This document shows positions 11,901 to 23,707 of a stretch of 64,000 bases of DNA, piece after piece. Both the position numbers and the translations under genes were made by a program. Under the pieces are notes generated by a model. The model was given only the letters and a program-made list of their open reading frames with translations, was not told the DNA's origin and made no database searches. The DNA lies in NCBI GenBank assembly GCA_963971575.1, contig OZ020612.1:29863916-29927915 (forward strand), in the 5' to 3' direction. The stretch comes from Liopterus haemorrhoidalis. Lineage: Eukaryota > Arthropoda > Insecta > Coleoptera > Dytiscidae. Position 1 is the first letter of the stretch, and every line of letters starts with the position of its first letter.

Positions 11901-14900
11901 GCGGGAAAACGATTTTGAGGTTAAAATTTAGTTATCTCCCTTATTATTAACTTGACAGTAAAAAACGCATTATAAATATTGTTGGAAATTAGAAGGTAAA
12001 TCTTTTATCCAAATACAATTTTTTGATTGGATAAATATTTAAAGAGTTATGGCGGGAAAACAATTTTGAGGTAAAAATTTAGTTATCTCCCTTATTATTA
12101 ACTAAACAGTAAAAAATGTATGATAAATATTTTTGGAAATTGGAATGCAAATCTTTTTTCCAAGTACAATTTTTTGATTGGATAAATATTTAAAGAGTTA
12201 TGGCGGGAAAACAATTTTGAGGTTAAAATTTAGTTATCTCCCTTATTATTGACTTAACAGTAAAAAATGTATCACAAATATTGTTGGAAATCAGAAGACA
12301 AATCTTTTATCCAAGTACAATTTTTTGATTGGATAAATATTTAAAGAGTTATGGCGGGAAAACAATTTTGAGGTTAAAATTAAGTTATCTCCCTTATTAT
12401 TAACTAAACAGTAAAAAATGTATTACAAATTGTGTTGGAAATTAGAAGGCAAATCTTTTATCCAAGTACAATTTTTTGATTGGATAAATATTTAAAGAGT
12501 TATGGAGGGAAAACTATTTTGAGGTTAAAATTTAGCTATCTCCCTTATTATTAACTTAACAGTAAAAAATGTATAACAAATTATGTTGGAAATTAGATGG
12601 CAAATCTTTTATCCAAATACAATTTTTTGATGGGATAAATATTTAAAGAGTTATGGCGGGAAAACAATTTTGAGGTTAAAATTTAGTTATCTCCCTTATT
12701 ATTAACTTGACAGTAAAAAACGCATTATAAATATTGTTGGAAATTAGAAGGTAAATCTTTTATCCAAATACAATTTTTTGATTGAATAAATATTTAAAGA
12801 GTTATGGCGGGAAAACAGTTTTGAGGTTAAAATTTAGTTATCTCCCTTATTATTAACTTGACAGTAAAAAACGCATTATAAATATTGTTGGAAATTAGAA
12901 GGTTAATCTTTTATCCAAATACAATTTTTTGATTGGATAAATATTTAAAGAGTTATGGCGGGAAAACAATTTTGAGGTTAAAATTTAGTTATCTCCCTTA
13001 TTATTGACTTAACAGTAAAAAATGTATCACAAATATTGTTGGAAATCAGAAGACAAATCTTTTATCTAAATACAATTTTTTGATTGGATAAATATTTAAA
13101 GAGTTATGGCGGGAAAACAATTTTGAGGTTAAAATTTAGTTATCTCCCTTATTATTAACTTGACAGTAAAAAACGCATTATAAATATTGTTGGAAATTAG
13201 AAGGTAAATCTTTTATCCAAATACAATTTTTTGATTGAATAAATATTTAAAGAGTTATGGCGGGAAAACAGTTTTGAGGTTAAAATTTAGTTATCTCCCT
13301 TATTATTAACTTGACAGTAAAAAACGCATTATAAATATTGTTGGAAATTAGAAGGTTAATCTTTTATCCAAATACAATTTTTTGATTGGATAAATATTTA
13401 AAGAGTTATGGCGGGAAAACAATTTTGAGGTTAAAATTAAGTTATCTCCCTTATTATTAACTAAACAGTAAAAAATGTATTACAAATTGTGTTGGAAATT
13501 AGAAGGCAAATCTTTTATCCAAGTACAATTTTTTGATTGGATAAATATTTAAAGAGTTATGGAGGGAAAACTATTTTGAGGTTAAAATTTAGCTATCTCC
13601 CTTATTATTAACTTAACAGTAAAAAATGTATAACAAATTATGTTGAAAATTAGATGGCAAATCTTTTATCCAAATACAATTTTTTGATTGGATAAATATT
13701 TAAAGAGTTATGGCGGGAAAACGATTTTGAGGTTAAAATTTAGTTATCTCCCTTATTATTAACTTGACAGTAAAAAACGCATTATAAATATTGTTGGAAA
13801 TTAGAAGGTAAATCTTTTATCCAAATACAATTTTTTGATTGGATAAATATTTAAAGAGTTATGGCGGGAAAACAATTTTGAGGTAAAAATTTAGTTATCT
13901 CCCTTATTATTAACTAAACAGTAAAAAATGTATGATAAATATTTTTGGAAATTGGAATGCAAATCTTTTTTCCAAGTACAATTTTTTGATTGGATAAATA
14001 TTTAAAGAGTTATGGCGGGAAAACAATTTTGAGGTTAAAATTTAGTTATCTCCCTTATTATTAACTTGACAGTAAAAAACGCATTATAAATATTGTTGGA
14101 AATTAGAAGGTTAATCTTTTATCCAAATACAGTTTTTTGATTGAATAAATATTTAAAGAGTTATGGCGGGAAAACAGTTTTGAGGTTAAAAATTAGTTAT
14201 CTCCCTTATTATTAACTTGACAGTAAAAAACGCATTATAAATATTGTTGGAAATTAGAAGGTTAATCTTTTATCCAAATACAATTTTTTGATTGGATAAA
14301 TATTTAAAGAGTTATGGCGGGAAAACAATTTTGAGGTAAAAATTTAGTTATCTCCCTTATTATTAACTAAACAGTAAAAAATGTATGATAAATATTTTTG
14401 GAAATTGGAATGCAAATCTTTTTTCCAAATACAATTTTTTGATTGGATAAATATTTAAAGAGTTATGGCGGGAAAACAATTTTGAGGTTAAAATTTAGTT
14501 ATCTCCCTTATTATTAACTTGACAGTAAAAAACGCATAATAAATATTGTTGGAAATTAGAAGGTTAATCTTTTATCCAAATACAATTTTTTGATTGAATA
14601 AATATTTAAAGAGTTATGGCGGGAAAACAGTTTTGAGGTTAAAAATTAGTTATCTCCCTTATTATTAACTTGACAGTAAAAAACGCATAATAAATATTGT
14701 TGGAAATTAGAAGGTTAATCTTTTATCCAAATACAATTTTTTGATTGGATAAATATTTAAAGAGTTATGGCGGGAAAACAATTTTGAGGTTAAAATTTAG
14801 TTATCTCCCTTATTATTGACTTAACAGTAAGAAATGTATCACAAATATTGTTGGAAATCAGAAGACAAATCTTTTATCTAAATACAATTTTTTGATTGGA

Positions 14901-17900
14901 TAAATATTTAAAGAGTTATGGCGGGAAAACAATTTTGAGGTTAAAATTTAGTTATCTCCCTTATTATTAACTTAACAGTAAAAAATGTATTTAAAATATT
15001 GTTGGAAATTAGAAGGCAAATCTTTTATCCAAATACAATTTTTTGATTGGATAAATATTTAAAGAGTTATGGCGGGAAAACAATTTTGAGGTTAAAATTT
15101 AGTTATCTCCCTTATTATTAACTTAACAGTAAAAAATGTATTATAAATTGTGTTGGAAATTAGAAGGCAAATCTTTTTTCCAACTACAATTTTTTGATTG
15201 GATAAATATTTAAAGAGTTATGGCGGGAAAACAATTTTGAGGTTAAAATTAAGTTATCTCCCTTATTATTAACTAAACAGTAAAAAATGTATTACAAATT
15301 GTGTTGGAAATTAGAAGGCAAATCTTTTATCCAAGTACAATTTTTTGATTGGATAAATATTTAAAGAGTTATGGAGGGAAAACTATTTTGAGGTTAAAAT
15401 TTAGCTATCTCCCTTATTATTAACTTAACAGTAAAAAATGTATAACAAATTATGTTCGAAATTAGATGGCAAATCTTTTATCCAAATACAATTTTTTGAT
15501 TGAATAAATATTTAAAGAGTTATGGCGGGAAAACAGTTTTGAGGTTAAAATTTAGTTATCTCCCTTATTATTAACTTGACAGTAAAAAACGCATTATAAA
15601 TATTGTTGGAAATTAGAAGGTTAATCTTTTATCCAAATACAATTTTTTGATTGGATAAATATTTAAAGAGTTATGGCGGGAAAACAATTTTGAGGTTAAA
15701 ATTTAGTTATCTCCCTTATTATTGACTTAACAGTAAAAAATGTATCACAAATATTGTTGGAAATCAGAAGACAAATCTTTTATCTAAATACAATTTTTTG
15801 ATTGGATAAATATTTAAAGAGTTATGGCGGGAAAACAATTTTGAGGTTAAAATTTAGTTATCTCCCTTATTATTAACTTGACAGTAAAAAACGCATTATA
15901 AATATTGTTGGAAATTAGAAGGTAAATCTTTTATCCAAATACAATTTTTTGATTGAATAAATATTTAAAGAGTTATGGCGGGAAAACAGTTTTGAGGTTA
16001 AAATTTAGTTATCTCCCTTATTATTAACTTGACAGTAAAAAACGCATTATAAATATTGTTGGAAATTAGAAGGTTAATCTTTTATCCAAATACAATTTTT
16101 TGATTGGATAAATATTTAAAGAGTTATGGCGGGAAAACAATTTTGAGGTTAAAATTAAGTTATCTCCCTTATTATTAACTAAACAGTAAAAAATGTATTA
16201 CAATTTGTGTTGGAAATTAGAAGGCAAATCTTTTATCCAAGTACAACTTTTTGATTGGATAAATATTTAAAGAGTTATGGAGGGAAAACTATTTTGAGGT
16301 TAAAATTTAGCTATCTCCCTTATTATTAACTTAACAGTAAAAAATGTATAACAAATTATGTTGGAAATTAGATGGCAAATCTTTTATCCAAATACAATTT
16401 TTTGATTGGATAAATATTTAAAGAGTTATGGCGGGAAAACGATTTTGAGGTTAAAATTTAGTTATCTCCCTTATTATTAACTTGACAGTAAAAAACGCAT
16501 TATAAATATTGTTGGAAATTAGAAGGTTAATCTTTTATCCAAATACAATTTTTTGATTGGATAAATATTTAAAGAGTTATGGCGGGAAAACAATTTTGAG
16601 GTAAAAATTTAGTTATCTCCCTTATTATTAACTAAACAGTAAAAAATGTATGATAAATATTTTTGGAAATTGGAATGCAAATCTTTTTTCCAAGTACAAT
16701 TTTTTGATTGGATAAATATTTAAAGAGTTATGGCGGGAAAACAATTTTGAGGTTAAAATTTAGTTATCTCCCTTATTATTGACTTAACAGTAAAAAATGT
16801 ATCACAAATATTGTTGGAAATCAGAAGACAAATCTTTTATCCAAGTACAATTTTTTGATTGGATAAATATTTAAAGAGTTATGGCGGGAAAACAATTTTG
16901 AGGTTAAAATTAAGTTATCTCCCTTATTATTAACTAAACAGTAAAAAATGTATTACAAATTGTGTTGGAAATTAGAAGGCAAATCTTTTATCCAAGTACA
17001 ATTTTTTGATTGGATAAATATTTAAAGAGTTATGGAGGGAAAACTATTTTGAGGTTAAAATTTAGCTATCTCCCTTATTATTAACTTAACAGTAAAAAAT
17101 GTATAACAAATTATGTTGGAAATTAGATGGCAAATCTTTTATCCAAATACAATTTTTTGATGGGATAAATATTTAAAGAGTTATGGCGGGAAAACAATTT
17201 TGAGGTTAAAATTTAGTTATCTCCCTTATTATTAACTTGACAGTAAAAAACGCATTATAAATATTGTTGGAAATTAGAAGGTTAATCTTTTATCCAAATA
17301 CAATTTTTTGATTGAATAAATATTTAAAGAGTTATGGCGGGAAAACAGTTTTGAGGTTAAAATTTAGTTATCTCCCTTATTATTAACTTGACAGTAAAAA
17401 ACGCATTATAAATATTGTTGGAAATTAGAAGGTTAATCTTTTATCCAAATACAATTTTTTGATTGGATAAATATTTAAAGAGTTATGGCGGGAAAACAAT
17501 TTTGAGGTTAAAATTTAGTTATCTCCCTTATTATTGACTTAACAGTAAAAAATGTATCACAAATATTGTTGGAAATCAGAAGACAAATCTTTTATCTAAA
17601 TACAATTTTTTGATTGGATAAATATTTAAAGAGTTATGGCGGGAAAACAATTTTGAGGTTAAAATTTAGTTATCTCCCTTATTATTAACTTGACAGTAAA
17701 AAACGCATTATAAATATTGTTGGAAATTAGAAGGTAAATCTTTTATCCAAATACAATTTTTTGATTGAATAAATATTTAAAGAGTTATGGCGGGAAAACA
17801 GTTTTGAGGTTAAAATTTAGTTATCTCCCTTATTATTAACTTGACAGTAAAAAACGCATTATAAATATTGTTGGAAATTAGAAGGTTAATCTTTTATCCA

Positions 17901-18724
17901 AATACAATTTTTTGATTGGATAAATATTTAAAGAGTTATGGCGGGAAAACAATTTTGAGGTTAAAATTAAGTTATCTCCCTTATTATTAACTAAACAGTA
18001 AAAAATGTATTACAAATTGTGTTGGAAATTAGAAGGCAAATCTTTTATCCAAGTACAATTTTTTGATTGGATAAATATTTAAAGAGTTATGGAGGGAAAA
18101 CTATTTTGAGGTTAAAATTTAGCTATCTCCCTTATTATTAACTTAACAGTAAAAAATGTATAACAAATTATGTTGGAAATTAGATGGCAAATCTTTTATC
18201 CAAATACAATTTTTTGATTGGATAAATATTTAAAGAGTTATGGCGGGAAAACGATTTTGAGGTTAAAATTTAGTTATCTCCCTTATTATTAACTTGACAG
18301 TAAAAAACGCATTATAAATATTGTTGGAAATTAGAAGGTAAATCTTTTATCCAAATACAATTTTTTGATTGGATAAATATTTAAAGAGTTATGGCGGGAA
18401 AACAATTTTGAGGTAAAAATTTAGTTATCTCCCTTATTATTAACTAAACAGTAAAAAATGTATGATAAATATTTTTGGAAATTGGAATGCAAATCTTTTT
18501 TCCAAGTACAATTTTTTGATTGGATAAATATTTAAAGAGTTATGGCGGGAAAACAATTTTGAGGTTAAAATTTAGTTATCTCCCTTATTATTGACTTAAC
18601 AGTAAAAAATGTATCACAAATATTGTTGGAAATCAGAAGACAAATCTTTTATCCAAGTACAATTTTTTGATTGGATAAATATTTAAAGAGTTATGGCGGG
18701 AAAACAATTTTAAAGTTAAAATTT
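8910..18724 (+). repeat. A higher-order repeat unit 3 (65 monomers, two sub-blocks)
   Basis: It spans 9815 bp or 65 x 151 between gatatcttcc monomers at 8910 and 18725. It is a fused pair. Monomers at 8910-14043 (34 copies) follow unit 2 order, and 14044-18724 (31 copies) repeat the same order but without the opening a-b-c-d-e-f run. Single-copy markers confirm the offsets: aactttttga at 6581, 11715 and 16245, and gatgggat with tggg at 7497, 12631 and 17161. Both sets give 5134 (34 monomers) then 4530 (30 monomers). Near 9484 a d-type monomer has the tail tggtgggaaaactatt that belongs to e-type monomers, so a crossover appears to have removed whole monomers there. Confidence 0.88.
14044..18724 (+). 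repeat. Second sub-block of A unit 3 (31 monomers)
   Basis: It starts with the b-type monomer carrying atacagttttttgattgaat (compare 9665 in the first sub-block) directly after a g-type monomer. This is a monomer order not found in units 1 and 2, where a c-type monomer follows the corresponding g. From the h monomer onward it follows the first sub-block, with one extra d monomer near 14950. It ends with the aattttaaag variant before 18725. Private changes include tgttcgaaatt near 15455. Confidence 0.8.
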
Positions 18725-19328
18725 AGATATCTTCCTTATTATTAACTTAACTGTAAAAAATGTATTATAAATTGTGTTGGAAATTAGAAGGCAAATCTTT
18801 TATCCAAATACAATTTTTTGATTGAATAAATATTTAAAGAGTTATGGCGGGAAAACAGTTTTGAGGTTAAAATTTAGTTATCTCCCTTATTATTAACTTG
18901 ACAGTAAAAAACGCATTATAAATATTGTTGGAAATTAGAAGGTTAATCTTTTATCCAAATACAATTTTTTGATTGGATAAATATTTAAAGAGTTATGGTG
19001 GGAAAACAATTTTGAGGTTAAAATTTAGTTATCTCCCTTATTATTGACTTAACAGTAAAAAATGTATCACAAATATTGTTGGAAATCAGAAGACAAATCT
19101 TTTATCTAAATACAATTTTTTGATTGGATAAATATTTAAAGAGTTATGGCGGGAAAACAATTTTGAGGTTAAAATTTAGTTATCTCCCTTATTATTAACT
19201 TAACAGTAAAAAATGTATTTAAAATATTGTTGGAAATTAGAAGGCAAATCTTTTATCCAAATACAATTTTTTGATTGGATAAATATTTAAAGAGTTATGG
19301 CGGGAAATTAATTTTGAGGTTAAAATTT
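18725..19328 (+). repeat. Truncated A higher-order unit (first 4 monomers)
   Basis: Monomers a, b, c, d in the normal opening order of an A unit, 4 x 151 bp. The b monomer has tggtggg near 18996, as its counterpart does near 9181. The last monomer ends with a change found nowhere else in the window: cgggaaattaattttgagg at about 19301, in place of cgggaaaacaattttgagg. The next monomer is already subfamily B, so the A unit is cut at a monomer boundary. Confidence 0.88.
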
Positions 19329-22300
19329 AGTTATCTCCCTTATTATTAACTTAACAGTAAGAAATTTATGATAAATGTTGTTGGAAATAAGAAGACAAAT
19401 CTTTTATCCAAATACAATTTTTTGATTGGATAAATATTTAAAGAGTTATGGCGGGAAAACAATTTTGAGGTTAAAATTTAGTTATCTCCCTTATTATTTA
19501 CTACAGAGTACAAAATGTATACAAAAGATTGTTGAAAATAAGAAGACAAATCTTTTATTCAAATACAATTTTTTGATTGGATAAATATTTAAAGAGTTAT
19601 GGCGGGAAAACAATTTTGAGGTTTAAATTTAGTTATCTCCCTTATTATTTACTTCACAGTACAAAATGTATAATAACTATTGTTGGAAATAAGAAGACAA
19701 ATCTTTTATCCAAATACAATTTTTTGATTGGATAAATATTTAAAGAGTTATGGCGGGAAAACCATTGTGTGGTTAAAATTTAGTTAACTCTCTTATTATT
19801 AACTTAACAGTAAAAAATGTATAATAACTAATGTTGGAAATAAGAAGACAAATCTTTTATTCAAATACAATTTTTTGATTGGATAAATATTTAAAGAGTT
19901 ATGGCGGGAAAACCATTGTGTGGTTAAAATTTAGTTAACTCCCTTATTATTAACTTAACAGTAAAAAATGAATAATAACTATTGTTGGAAATAAGAAGAC
20001 AAATCTTTTATCCAAATACAATTTTTTGATTGGATAAATATTTAAAGAGTTATGGCGGGAAAACAATTTTGAGGTTAAAATTTAGTTATCTCCCTTATTA
20101 TTAACTTAACAGTAAGAAATGTATTATAAATGTTGTTGGAAATAAGAAGACAAATCTTTTATCCAACTACAATTTTTTGATTGGATAAATATTTAAAGAG
20201 TTATGGCGGGAAAACAATTTTGAGGTTAAAATTTAGTTATCTCCCTTATTATTTACTACAGAGTACAAAATGTAAACAAAAGATTGTTGAAAATAAGAAG
20301 ACAAATCTTTTATTCAAATACAATTTTTTGATTGGATAAATATTTAAAGAGTTATGGCGGGAAAACAATTGTGAGGTTAAAATTTAGTTAACTCTCTTAT
20401 TATTAACTTAACAGTAAAAAATGTATAATAACTATTGTTGGAAATAAGAAGACAAATCTTTTATTCAAATACAGTTTTTTGATTGGATAAATATTTAAAG
20501 AGTTATGGCGGGAAAACAATTGTGTGGTTAAAATTTAGTTAACTCTCTTATTATTAACTTAACAGTAAAAAATGTAAAATAACTAATGTTGGAAATAAGA
20601 AGACAAATCTTTTATTCAATTACAATTTTTTGATTGGATAAATATTTAAAGAGTTATGGCGTGAAAACCATTGTGTGGTTAAAATTTAGTTAACTCCCTT
20701 ATTATTAACTTTACAGTAAAAAATATATTATAAATGTTGTTGGAAATAAGAAGACAAATCTTTTATTCAAATACAATTTTTTGATTGGATAAATATTTAA
20801 AGAGTTATGGCGGGAAAACCATTGTGTGGTTAAAATTTAGTTAACTCCCTTATTATTAACTTAACAGTAAAAAATGTATAATAACTATTGTTGGAAATAA
20901 GAAGACAAATCTTTTATCCAATTACAATTTTTTGATTGGATAAATATTTAAAGAGTTATGGCGGGAAAACAATTTTGAGGTTAAAATTTAGTTATCTCCC
21001 TTATTATTAACTTAACAGTAAGAAATGTATTATAAATGTTGTTGGAAATAAGAAGACAAATATTTTATCCAAATACAATTTTTTGATTGGATAAATATTT
21101 AAAGAGTTATGGCGGGAAAACAATTTTGAGGTTAAATTTTAGTTATCTCCCTTATTATTTACTTCACAGTACAAAATGTATAAAAAAGATTGTTGGAAAT
21201 AAGAAGACAAATCTTTTATTCAAATACAATTTTTTGATTGGATAAATATTTAAAGAGTTATGGCGGGAAAACAATTGTGTGGTTAAAATTTAGTTAACTC
21301 CCTTATTATTAACTTTACAGTAAAAAATATATTATAAATGTTGTTGGAAATAAGAAGACAAATCTTTTATTCAAATACAATTTTTTGATTGGATAAATAT
21401 TTAAAGAGTTATGGCGGGAAAACAATTTTGAGTTTAAAATTTAGTTAACTCCCTTATTATTAACTTTACAGTAAAAAATGTATTATAAATGTTGTTGGAA
21501 ATAAGAAGACAAATCTTTTATTCAAATACAATTTTTTGATTGGATAAATATTTAAAGAGTTATGGCGGGAAAACAATTGTGTGGTTAAAATTTAGTTAAC
21601 TCCCTTATTATTAACTTTACAGTAAAAAATGTATAATAAATGTTGTTGGAAATAAGAAGACAAATCTTTTATTTAAATACAATTTTTTGATTGGATAAAT
21701 ATTTAAAGAGTTATGGCCGGAAAACAATTTTGAGGTTAAAATTTAGTTATCTCCCTTATTATTTACTTCACAGTACAAAATGTATATAAAAGATTGTTGA
21801 AAATAAGAAGACAAATCTTTTATTCAAATACAATTTCTTGATTGGATAAATATTTAAAGAGTTATGGCGGGAAAACAATTGTGGGGTTAAAATTTAGTTA
21901 ACTCTCTTATTATTAACTTAACAGTAAAAAATGTATAATAAATATTGTTGGAAATAAGAAGACAAATCTTTTATTCAAATACAATTTTTTGATTGGATAA
22001 ATATTTAAAGAGTTATGGCGGGAAAACAATTGTGTGGTTAAAATTTAGTTAACTCTCTTATTATTAACTTAACATTAAAAAATGTATAATAACTATTGTT
22101 GGAAATAAGAAGACAAATCTTTTATTCAAATACAATTTTTTGATTGGATAAATATTTTAAGAGTTATGGCGGGAAAACAATTGTGTGGTTAAAGTTTAGT
22201 TAACTCCCTTATTATTAACTTAACAGTAAAAAATGTATAATAAATGTTGTTGGAAATAAGAAGACAAATCTTTTATCGAAATACAATTTTTTGATTGCAT

Positions 22301-22423
22301 AAATATTTAAAGAGTTATGGCGGGAAAACAATTTTGAGGTTAAAATTTAGTTATCTCCCTTATTATTAACTTAACAGTAAGAAATTTATTATAAATGTTG
22401 TTGGAAATAAGAAGACAAATATT
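19329..22423 (+). repeat. 29-monomer repeat, copy 1 (offset 4379 bp)
   Basis: It matches 23708-26802 at an offset of 4379 bp, 29 x 151. Markers shared by the two copies: gaaatttatg (19349 and 23728), tgaataataact (19971 and 24350), and gcgtgaaaacc (box at 20657 and 25036). Identity starts exactly at the A/B junction and is lost near 22423, where this copy has acaaatattttatcc and the other has acaaatcttttatcc. It includes several monomers with tactacagagtac. Confidence 0.88.
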
Positions 22424-23707
22424 TTATCCAAATACAATTTTTTGATTGGATAAATATTTAAAGAGTTATGGCGGGAAAACAATTTTGAGGTTAAATTTTA
22501 GTTATCTCCCTTATTATTTACTTCACAGTAAGAAATTTATTATAAATGTTGTTGGAAATAAGAAGACAAATCTTTTATCCAACTACAATTTTTTGATTGG
22601 ATAAATATTTAAAGAGTTATGGCGGGAAAACAATTTTGAGGTTAAAATTTAGTTATCTCCCTTATTATTTACTACAGAGTACAAAATGTAAACAAAAGAT
22701 TGTTGAAAATAAGAAGACAAATCTTTTATTCAAATACAATTTTTTGATTGGATAAATATTTAAAGAGTTATGGCGGGAAAACAATTGTGAGGTTAAAATT
22801 TAGTTAACTCTCTTATTATTAACTTAACAGTAAAAAATGTATAATAACTATTGTTGGAAATAAGAAGGCAAATCTTTTATTCAAATACAGTTTTTTGATT
22901 GGATAAATATTTAAAGAGTTATGGCGGGAAAACCATTGTGTGGTTAAAATTTAGTTAACTCTCTTATTATTAACTTAACAGTAAAAAATGTAAAATAACT
23001 AATGTTGGAAATAAGAAGACAAATCTTTTATTCAAATACAATTTTTTGATTGGATAAATATTTAAAGAGTTATGGCGGGAAAACAATTGTGTGGTTAAAA
23101 TTTAGTTAACTCTCTTATTATTAACTTAACATTAAAAAATGTATAATAACTATTGTTGGAAATAAGAAGACAAATCTTTTATTCAAATACAATTTTTTGA
23201 TTGGATAAATATTTAAAGAGTTATGGCGGGAAAACAATTGTGTGGTTAAAATTTAGTTAACTCTCTTATTATTAACTTAACATTAAAAAATGTATAATAA
23301 CTATTGTTGGAAATAAGAAGACAAATCTTTTATTCAAATACAATTTCTTGATTGGATAAATATTTAAAGAGTTATGGCGGGAAAACAATTGTGGGGTTAA
23401 AATTTAGTTAACTCTCTTATTATTAACTTAACAGTAAAAAATGTATAATAACTATTGTTGGAAATAAGAAGACAAATCTTTTATTCAAATACAATTTTTT
23501 GATTGGATAAATATTTTAAGAGTTATGGCGGGAAAACAATTGTGTGGTTAAAGTTTAGTTAACTCCCTTATTATTAACTTAACAGTAAAAAATGTATAAT
23601 AAATGTTGTTGGAAATAAGAAGACAAATCTTTTATCGAAATACAATTTTTTGATTGCATAAATATTTAAAGAGTTATGGCGGGAAAACAATTTTGAGGTT
23701 AAAATTT
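22424..23707 (+). repeat. Subfamily B monomers linking the two 29-mer copies
   Basis: About 8.5 monomers. The stretch from about 22560 resembles earlier B monomers at an offset of 2416 bp (16 x 151): ccaactac lies at 20163 and 22579. The same ccaactac monomer recurs at 28317, 38 monomers further on. The run near 23100-23450 repeats the aacattaaaaaatg and aatttcttgatt/attgtgggg monomers. No non-satellite sequence is present. Confidence 0.85.

Larger units (their letters stand above)
1..19328 (+). repeat. Subfamily A of the satellite (128 monomers)
   Basis: Exactly 128 monomers of 151 bp (128 x 151 = 19328) with phase kept throughout. Diagnostic sequence: ggaaattagaag, ggaaatcagaag or ggaaattggaatg in the variable part, and gttatctccc, gctatctccc or gatatcttcc at the monomer start. 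The subfamily B form gttaac is absent here. I recognise recurring monomer types: b (acgcattataaatattg with ggttaatc or ggtaaatc), c (tgtatcacaaatattg with attgactt), d (tgtatttaaaatattg), e (tgtattacaaattgtg with ggaggg), f (tgtataacaaattatg with gatggc), g (tgtatgataaatattttt), h (acgcataataaat), i (tgtattataaattgtg with ccaactac) and a (gatatcttcc with aactgt). These types recur in a fixed order, which defines the higher-order units listed separately. Confidence 0.97.
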
